From contig NZ_CP121451.1 of NCBI RefSeq assembly GCF_029689945.1, positions 806,001-870,000 of the forward strand: DNA of 64,000 nt, read 5' to 3'. The stretch's first letter is position 1; the number at the start of each line of letters is the position of its first letter. Of this stretch, positions 57,651-64,000 are shown in pieces. Position numbers and translations under genes: made by a program. This stretch comes from Paenibacillus amylolyticus. GTDB taxonomy: Bacteria; Bacillota; Bacilli; Paenibacillales; Paenibacillaceae. The notes under the pieces are model-generated. The model had not been told where the DNA came from and did not search any database. It worked only from the letters and a program-made list of their open reading frames with translations.

Positions 57651-57840
57651 GATACTCAAACTCCTGGCGTTTCCCAGTGGCATCAAATATAATCTCGAAT
57701 TTATTACCCGCAGCATCCTCACGAACGCGTTTGTTGTTTTTTATATAATAAATTGATGCACCTGATTCTTTAGCTTGTTTCCGTGCATGTTGACTTGCTT
57801 TGTTCAAAATTTCTTGGAGCTGTTCTCGATTTTCCAACAT
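57643..57840 (-). CDS. Putative antitoxin paired with the zeta-type toxin
   Basis: 65 residues, MLENREQLQEILNKASQHAR at the start, then a short basic beta-rich part (YYIKNNKRVREDAAGNKFEI). It overlaps the toxin start by eight bases (ATGAGTGA), which implies translational coupling. It is not recognisably an epsilon antitoxin, but small partners of this kind occur upstream of chromosomal zeta-like genes. The ATG at 57840 has GGGGGACTC upstream. Role as antitoxin is inferred from position. Confidence 0.65.
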   Translation of the reverse strand: MLENREQLQEILNKASQHARKQAKESGASIYYIKNNKRVREDAAGNKFEIIFDATGKRQEFEYHE

Positions 57841-57870
57841 CCTGAGTCCCCCAATCTAAATTTATGCTTA

Positions 57871-58018
57871 TTATATCATAAACAGAAAAACCACCAACCA
57901 GAACGCTGGTTGGTGGTTTCATGACTCTAATGGAGGCGAGGGGAGTCGAACCCCTGTCCGAAGATAACGACACATAAGCTTCTACGGGTGTAGTCACAGT
58001 TTTGATGTCACCCGAGTA
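57871..58018 (-). repeat. Inner copy of the ssrA 3'-end repeat
   Basis: Matches 56933-57080 over about 148 bp. It consists of the true tmRNA 3' end plus a strong terminator (AACCACCAACCAG/CTGGTTGGTGGTT, 57889-57919) followed by a T-run on the minus strand. Confidence 0.88.
57889..57919 (-). terminator. tmRNA terminator
   Basis: ACCACCAACCAG pairs perfectly with CTGGTTGGTGGT over a four-base loop, then TTTTTCTG on the minus strand. Confidence 0.9.
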
Positions 58019-58292
58019 TCGCCCCGTAACCGGCTATACGTTGGGTCAGCCTGATTGTCTTCTTCAGCACACCCCAGGCGGAGATGTGACAGCGTATCCC
58101 ACTACTTGTTAGCCCCTAATCCTGTCACATGGGCGATGCAGGTTAGAAGCACGCACACAGTTTCTTAGGCTGCGAAAGCGTAGTTTGTTTGTTGTTTGCC
58201 GTTTAATAGGCTTTAGCGTTGATAAAGCGGACGCGTCCCCACTACCCGCTACCCATGCTCGAACTATCCCCGTCGAATCCATAAACGCCCCC
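57931..58292 (-). ncRNA. ssrA: tmRNA
   Basis: About 362 nt. The 5' end GGGGGCGTTTATGGATTCGA pairs with the 3' end CGCCTCC+A as a tRNA-like acceptor stem. The T-arm is GGGGTTCGACTCCCC. The coding segment near 58170-58208 encodes the tag GKQQTNYAFAA followed by TAA, ending in the expected hydrophobic degradation signal. tmRNA with SmpB rescues stalled ribosomes and tags the unfinished protein for breakdown. CCA is not encoded. The gene lies directly downstream of smpB, as in other Firmicutes. Confidence 0.95.
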
Positions 58293-58444
58293 TCATATAA
58301 GAAGGGCTCCAGGATTAATCCGTGAATACGGAGCAAAGGTGCTGCACATCTTTTTCCTCCAAGGTAAAAAGATGCTTCTTTCAAACTCGGCATTCCTGTC
58401 TGCTACATGAGTAATCATAACATAGGACACAGCACCGAAATAGT

Positions 58445-58475
58445 ACAGATTGCTGGAAGACATTCCAGCAGGCTG
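58445..58475. other. Short perfect inverted repeat upstream of ssrA
   Basis: TGCTGGAA-GACA-TTCCAGCA. It has no T-run, so it is more likely a regulatory or processing hairpin than a terminator. Apart from this, 58293-58747 holds no gene that I can support. Confidence 0.4.
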
Positions 58476-58747
58476 AGCACGTGTACAAAGTTATCCAATA
58501 CAACAGGCCCAATCGTCTACATATTATACCGCGTCACCCATCGGAAGTAAAGTTTACCCAGATCGATCACGAACAACGGCACCTAAATATTTTACCCACG
58601 ATTCAGGCAAACTACGCAAAATCTAATCATTTCGATTCATCAGCGCAGCATGTTCCACGCTCCTACTTATCCATCTCTACATATCACAAAAATCAGTTCG
58701 CAGCACAATTCAACAATTCACATCTAATTACCTTCGCTAATACAAAT

Positions 58748-58790
58748 AAAAAAGCCCCAATCTTGCCCATTACCGGGCAAACACTGAGAC
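58748..58790 (-). terminator. Terminator after smpB
   Basis: TTTGCCC pairs with GGGCAAA around GGTAAT, followed on the minus strand by GGGGCTTTTTTATTTG. Confidence 0.75.
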
Positions 58791-58879
58791 TCCCTTAACT
58801 CGTACATCAACTTTCCTAACTCCATCACGAGAAACTAACTTATGCACCTAAAGTAAAACTCTCACACTCATCGCTTCAC

Positions 58880-59362
58880 TTAACGTGCAACCTTCTGCTT
58901 CTCGCGCATTGCCCGTTGAATATCACGTTGTGCATCCCGCTTGGCTGCAGTCTCACGCTTATCAAACTGTTTCTTACCTTTACCCAGTCCAAGCAACAGC
59001 TTAGCGTAACCGTTCCGGATATAGATTTTCAGCGGCACAATGCTGTACCCATCCTGTTTCGACAACCCGAGCAGCTTGTGAATCTGCACTTTGTGCATCA
59101 ACAACTTGCGCGTACGTGTCGGATCGAGCGGATTATTTCGGTTCCCTTGTTCAAAAGGACTAATATGCATATTGTGAATATGAATCTCACCGTTACGAAT
59201 CGTGGCAAAGGCATCACCAATATTCGCACGGCCGTTACGAAGAGATTTGATCTCCGTTCCGGTAAGCACCATGCCCGCTTCATACGTATCTTCAATGAAG
59301 TAGTCATGGGAAGCCTTTTTATTCTGTGCGAGCACTTTACTCTGTCCATCATTCTTGCCCAT
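58880..59362 (-). CDS. smpB: SsrA-binding protein SmpB
   Basis: 160 residues. Oligonucleotide-binding beta barrel with [36 protein letters not shown], and the C-terminal basic tail [20 protein letters not shown] that enters the ribosomal mRNA channel. It binds tmRNA and delivers it to stalled ribosomes. The ATG at 59362 follows AAGGAGTG; the upstream in-frame ATG at 59431 has no support. It lies between rnr and ssrA. Confidence 0.96.
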   Translation of the reverse strand: MGKNDGQSKVLAQNKKASHDYFIEDTYEAGMVLTGTEIKSLRNGRANIGDAFATIRNGEIHIHNMHISPFEQGNRNNPLDPTRTRKLLMHKVQIHKLLGLSKQDGYSIVPLKIYIRNGYAKLLLGLGKGKKQFDKRETAAKRDAQRDIQRAMREKQKVAR

Positions 59363-59620
59363 GTCCTCACTCCTTCTCCGTAAAATAAGCCGGTACCATG
59401 CTCTATAGCAGCGCACCCATTGTTGCACCAAGGTACCACGTGCCAGACCTTAATTGTAGCAAGTACGGCTGTTAAAATCAAGAAAGAGGCGGCCTCTGCC
59501 GCCCCTCCTCATTACACCACTTCCAGACTGTGCGAAACAATACACCGCGGAAAGTGACTATCTCCCAACGCTTACCCTGAAGGAACGGATGGTAACCCAT
59601 ATCTCCAAGTTACGTTAGCT

Positions 59621-62416
59621 TTACTTTTTCTTTTTCCGTACAAAAGCTGCTGTACCGTTACCAGCTCCACCTTTGCTCTTCTTCCGCTTGCGTCGTGGTG
59701 CTCCGCCTTCCTGAGTGCCGCCCGGTGTTGCAGCTTCTCCGATAAATACGCCGCTCGGCGAAGTTTTTTTACGTCCACTTCCACCTTTGCCACCTTTACC
59801 GCCGCCCTTGCCGGACTTAAAGCTTCCTTCACCGCGAGTACTGCCGCCGCTAGGGCCACTTCCTTGTCCACTGGTTGAACGACTATCCGAACCACTTGAT
59901 GTAGTAGAGCTATAACCACCTTTACCAGAGCCAAAACCAAAACTTACCGCGCCTTTGCCCCGACTAGTCGATTCGCCAGCATCACCCGCACGACGCTCAC
60001 CTTTCGGTTTGCCGCCGCCTTTACCTCCGTAGCCACCGGATGAGCCTGCTCCCGCACCTGCACTCGCTGCTCCGCCGCGACCGCCACGTCCACCTTTGCC
60101 TTTGCTGCTCTCTTCCGGTGATCTGCCACCACGGTTGCCCCCAGCGCCAGCTGAGCCGCCTTTGCCGCCACGTGATCCGCTGAATCCACCCTTGGCACCA
60201 CCGCGTCCGCCGCCGTTACCAGGACGTCCACCTTTGCCGCCACGTCCGCCACCGAAGCCGCCAGGACGTTCAGCGCGAGGTTTCATATCCACCATTTCAA
60301 AATCAATCGTATACTCTTCCATGCTGACACGTGCCACACGGATCTTCACTTCATCCCCGATACGGAAGACTTTTGAGGTACGTTCACCAATCAGAGCCAT
60401 ATGCTGATCGTCAAAATGGTAATAGTCGTCCGTGAGCGCACTCAGGCGAATCAGACCTTCAACCGTGTTCTCCAGTTCAATGAACATACCGAAGCTGGTC
60501 ACACTGCTGATCATGCCTTCGAACTCTTCGCCAACTTTATCAAGCATGTACTCGGCTTTTTTCATTTTCTCTGTATCTCGCTCAGCTTCAACCGCCACAC
60601 GTTCACGTTCCGAAGACTGCTGTGCAATATCGGCCATGCGGGCTGCCAAATACTCCTGACGATTCTCTGGCAAAGCACCATTATTTTCAATCACTTCGCG
60701 AATCACCCGGTGAATGACGAGATCGGGGTAACGACGAATTGGAGATGTAAAGTGACTATAGAATTCTGCCGCGAGGCCAAAGTGACCTGACATTTCAGAA
60801 TCATACTTCGCCTGTTTCATGGAACGAAGCATCATTGTGCTGATCACGGTTTGTTCTTTGGTTTCTTTGATATCCTCAAGCAGCGATTGGAGCGCCCGTG
60901 GATGAATCGCATTGCCACGTCCTTTGACCTGATGTCCAAAATTCGCCGCAAAGGCGAGGAAATTCTGCAGTTTTTCCTGATCCGGGTCTTCGTGCACACG
61001 ATAAATGAACGGAACCTTCAACCAGTGGAAATGCTCTGCCACGGTTTCGTTCGCCGCCAACATGAATTCCTCAATGATTTGCTCTGCAATCGAGCGCTCC
61101 CGTTTTACGATATCGATCGGTTTGCACTCTGCATCCACAATAATTTTGGATTCTTCAAAGTCAAAGTCAACCGCTCCACGACGCATACGCATCGCTCGCA
61201 GCTTCAACGCAATTTCTTTCATCAGATGGAAATCATCGACCAGATCCTTATAACGCTCGAGCAATTCAGGCTCTTCACCTTCAAGGATTTTACGGACGTT
61301 GGAATACGTCATCCGCTCTTTGGTTTTGATTACACTTGTGAAAATGTCATGTTTTACAACCTTCATCTGGTCGTTAAACTCCATCTCACAAGACAGGGTT
61401 AGACGATCCACCTGCGGGTTCAAACTACAGATCCCGTTGGACAGACGCTGTGGCAGCATCGGAATAACCCGGTCCACCAGATACACACTGCATCCACGGT
61501 TGTAGGCTTCCTGATCCAGCTTGGAATTCTCCTGTACATAATATCCAACATCGGCGATATGAACACCCAGACGGTAATTCCCGTTAGGCAGTTTCTCTAC
61601 ATTTACAGCATCGTCCAGATCCTTGGCATCTTCACCATCAATCGTGACAATGTTAAGTCCGCGCAGATCACGGCGACCCTGTTGTACAATCTCTTCATCC
61701 GTGATGGAGTCGGGTGCTTTCTCCGCTTCTTCTACGACTTCATCCGGGAAAGCTTCAGGTAGCTGATGCTTGCGGATCACGGACAATATGTCAATACCCG
61801 GCTCATCCTTATGACCGAGAATTTCAATCACTTCACCCTCTGCTGCCGCACGGCCTTCTGGATAGCTGACGATCTTTGCCACAACCTTCTGCCCATCAAC
61901 CGCCCCTGCAAAGTTGGTACGCGGAATGAAAATATCGCGATTAATCCGTTTGTCATCCGGAATGACGAAGCCGTACACCTCATGGCTTTGGAACACACCG
62001 ACAACTTGTGTCACTGCACGAGTAACAATACGGACGATCTCACCTTCCAGGCGACCCCCAGAAGGGCCTTGGGACGTGACTTTAACCAATACCGTGTCAC
62101 CATTCATCGCACTCTTCATATCATTGGCGTGAATGTACACATCCGGGTGCTCCCGATCCTCAGGAATGAGGAAAGCAAAGCCTTTGGCGTGAGCCTGTAA
62201 ACGTCCGCGAACCAAATCCATGCGCTCTGGCATGCCATAGCGATTGTTGCGGGTCAGCAAAACTTTGCCGGATTCCTCCAGCGAATTAAGCATAATCAAA
62301 AAGGCTTTGAAATCAGCTGCGTCTTCGATGGCGAAGTGCTGTTCCAACTCCTGATAAGTCATCGGTTTATAAGCGGTTTCCCGCATGAAGTCGAGCAATT
62401 GTTGTTCTGTTATCAT
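59621..62416 (-). CDS. rnr: Ribonuclease R with an RGG-rich C-terminal tail
   Basis: 931 residues from the ATG at 62416 (after GAGGTGA). Winged-helix start, cold-shock domains ([20 protein letters not shown]), RNB catalytic domain with [19 protein letters not shown] holding the metal Asp residues, and an S1 domain ([20 protein letters not shown]). The last 220 residues are Gly/Arg/Lys/Ser-rich ([30 protein letters not shown]), ending FVRKKKK. RNase R degrades structured RNA 3'-5' and, with tmRNA-SmpB, non-stop mRNA. The tail is much longer than the Lys-rich end of Bacillus RNase R. Confidence 0.95.
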   Translation of the reverse strand: MITEQQLLDFMRETAYKPMTYQELEQHFAIEDAADFKAFLIMLNSLEESGKVLLTRNNRYGMPERMDLVRGRLQAHAKGFAFLIPEDREHPDVYIHANDMKSAMNGDTVLVKVTSQGPSGGRLEGEIVRIVTRAVTQVVGVFQSHEVYGFVIPDDKRINRDIFIPRTNFAGAVDGQKVVAKIVSYPEGRAAAEGEVIEILGHKDEPGIDILSVIRKHQLPEAFPDEVVEEAEKAPDSITDEEIVQQGRRDLRGLNIVTIDGEDAKDLDDAVNVEKLPNGNYRLGVHIADVGYYVQENSKLDQEAYNRGCSVYLVDRVIPMLPQRLSNGICSLNPQVDRLTLSCEMEFNDQMKVVKHDIFTSVIKTKERMTYSNVRKILEGEEPELLERYKDLVDDFHLMKEIALKLRAMRMRRGAVDFDFEESKIIVDAECKPIDIVKRERSIAEQIIEEFMLAANETVAEHFHWLKVPFIYRVHEDPDQEKLQNFLAFAANFGHQVKGRGNAIHPRALQSLLEDIKETKEQTVISTMMLRSMKQAKYDSEMSGHFGLAAEFYSHFTSPIRRYPDLVIHRVIREVIENNGALPENRQEYLAARMADIAQQSSERERVAVEAERDTEKMKKAEYMLDKVGEEFEGMISSVTSFGMFIELENTVEGLIRLSALTDDYYHFDDQHMALIGERTSKVFRIGDEVKIRVARVSMEEYTIDFEMVDMKPRAERPGGFGGGRGGKGGRPGNGGGRGGAKGGFSGSRGGKGGSAGAGGNRGGRSPEESSKGKGGRGGRGGAASAGAGAGSSGGYGGKGGGKPKGERRAGDAGESTSRGKGAVSFGFGSGKGGYSSTTSSGSDSRSTSGQGSGPSGGSTRGEGSFKSGKGGGKGGKGGSGRKKTSPSGVFIGEAATPGGTQEGGAPRRKRKKSKGGAGNGTAAFVRKKKK

Positions 62417-62789
62417 TAATATATTCACCTCGGGAAACATAAAAGTGTAATCGGTTCTCATCTGTTTATGTATCGGAATTCTTGCCCTTTTCATGCAATA
62501 CCATATCACTGTTGTGAAGGTATATCGTGCATCCATACTATCTCATACCCTAGTATACACGAATTCAATCCAGCCCATCCGTACCTCGCAAAAAAACCAC
62601 AGCTGCCGGGCGCTTCTCGAAAATCACGCTTTCACATATCTCTACAGACATTTTATGCGATACACATGCTGTACGCATCTGGAAAAGGACCACATCCGAA
62701 AATTTTCTGTACATGACATTTATTATAGGGAGTGAGTTCGCGCGTAACGGACAAGCGAGGGACATATCCATACATGATAGGGGGTGGTG

Positions 62790-62942
62790 TTGCATATTAA
62801 GAAGGAAAACCGACAGAGAAGAAAACCGAAAATCATGGAGTCTATAGATCAAATCATTGGAAAAGTTTGGACGCGTAAAAATTTATTAAAAATCCCCGTT
62901 TCTCCACGAAACGAAGGTTCATCAATTAAGCCATTAGCTTAA
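62790..62942 (+). CDS. Possible small basic protein, about 50 residues
   Basis: A plus-strand frame begins at TTG 62790 (or GTG 62787/62784) right after AGGGGGTG, with the text IKKENRQRRKPKIMESIDQI and IGKVWTRKNLLKIPVSPRNE, ending with TAA at 62940-62942. It is convergent with secG. It has protein-like composition and a decent ribosome binding site, but I do not recognise a family. It lies where Bacillus has an esterase gene between secG and rnr. Confidence 0.4.
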   Translation: MHIKKENRQRRKPKIMESIDQIIGKVWTRKNLLKIPVSPRNEGSSIKPLA

Positions 62943-62969
62943 ACTATTCATTGCCCTGCAGTTCCAACG

Positions 62970-63203
62970 TTACTTGGAAACCACCGTAACAATAATAGAC
63001 AAAATCATAAATCCTGCACCCAGTACCACCGTTGCACGTTGCAGGAAGAGATCCAATCCGCGCGCTTTCGTTTTACCGAAAAGATGTTCCGCACCACCGG
63101 AGATGGCACCCGCCAAACCAGCGCTTTTCCCGTGCTGCAGCAATACTACAGTGATTAGACCGATCGAAAAGACAACGAGCAGCAATTTCAAAGCAATATC
63201 CAT
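62970..63203 (-). CDS. secG: Preprotein translocase subunit SecG
   Basis: 77 residues. Two membrane segments at about 3-22 and 53-75, with the family loop [23 protein letters not shown] between. It is an accessory subunit of the SecYEG channel. The ATG at 63203 has AGGAGG 7 bases upstream; the GTG at 63212 is too close to the ribosome binding site. It lies between eno and rnr, as in other Firmicutes. Confidence 0.95.
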   Translation of the reverse strand: MDIALKLLLVVFSIGLITVVLLQHGKSAGLAGAISGGAEHLFGKTKARGLDLFLQRATVVLGAGFMILSIIVTVVSK

Positions 63204-63365
63204 TCTTTCCACCTCCTACCCATGTGGGCATAACATCTGACCATAAAAACAGTTACTTTAATTGTAGCATAGCTATGGTTGTACTACAAGTAGTACACTT
63301 CATACGATGCCCTAAATTTCACCATCTACGTGAATTTATGCGTTGTACCCATACTCCGTTCAATT

Positions 63366-63394
63366 AAAAAAGACAAGCCGGTTACCCGGCTTGC
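63366..63394 (-). terminator. Terminator after eno
   Basis: CAAGCCGG pairs with CCGGCTTG over a short loop, followed by TCTTTTTT on the minus strand. Confidence 0.92.
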
Positions 63395-63415
63395 CCGTAA
63401 AAGCTGGATACCAGC

Positions 63416-64000
<585 letters not shown>

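Noticed and set aside
58109..58393. Minus-strand 94-codon ORF containing RAWVAGSGDASALS
   Set aside because: It is tmRNA sequence read as protein; the RNA structure explains the region.
59715..60407. Pro/Leu-rich plus-strand ORFs opposite the rnr tail
   Set aside because: They are mirror frames of the Gly-rich RNase R tail.
62565..62852. Minus-strand 95-codon ORF between secG and rnr
   Set aside because: Composition is not protein-like, no good ribosome binding site, and it overlaps a better plus-strand candidate.

Overview
The window looks like a chromosomal segment of a Paenibacillus-like Gram-positive soil bacterium. Grounds: the eno-secG-rnr-smpB-ssrA order at the right end, a pspA-ydjGHI envelope-stress operon, LplABC-type sugar importers paired with AraC/YesMN-type regulators, lipoprotein signal peptides with Gram-positive ribosome binding sites, and CcpA (cre), Fur and MhqR-like operator patterns. 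This assignment is inference from gene content; no 16S or other marker was available.

Layout. 1-17.9 kb: a minus-strand glycan-utilisation region in two or more transcription units: cutC, GH29, GH35, sugar isomerase and Gfo/Idh/MocA oxidoreductase; then a second GH29; then LplB/LplC/LplA-type importer, a membrane-bound AraC sensor-regulator, GH3 and the start of a GH38. 18.2-22.8 kb: a small membrane protein, a second GH3 of permuted domain order, and an LtrA-family protein. 22.8-24.2 kb: a ring-cleaving dioxygenase and a DUF896 protein, each behind an MhqR-like palindrome. 24.3-28.1 kb: pspA-ydjG-ydjH-ydjI. 28.7-33.9 kb (plus strand): a PrpR-N regulator lacking an evident GAFTGA loop, a KdgT-type permease, a DUF1537 four-carbon acid-sugar kinase and PdxA2, which together suggest threonate/erythronate breakdown to DHAP. 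34-38.5 kb: a divergent AraC regulator and an intact GH38 alpha-mannosidase with a perfect cre site. 38.7-47.6 kb: aldo/keto reductase, two AraC-plus-siderophore-binding-domain genes, an orphan siderophore-binding lipoprotein with a Fur box, MscS-type channel, nitroreductase, polysaccharide deacetylase. 47.8-55.1 kb: sugar ABC importer with a YesMN two-component pair. 55.7-64 kb: hypothetical gene, uracil-DNA glycosylase-like gene, a zeta-type toxin/antitoxin cassette flanked by two copies of the ssrA 3' end, tmRNA, smpB, rnr (with an RGG-rich tail), secG and eno.

A dominant technical feature is about 20 single-base frameshifts, nearly all deletions inside short homopolymers, in otherwise well-conserved genes. 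I read these as base-calling errors of a draft assembly rather than gene decay; the affected genes are therefore given as whole CDS with the break positions stated. The most interesting non-technical signals are the ssrA-flanked toxin cassette, an AraC-lipoprotein ORF with an internal Fur box, a 20-bp tandem duplication that takes a histidine kinase out of frame with its best start, and two families of palindromic intergenic repeats.
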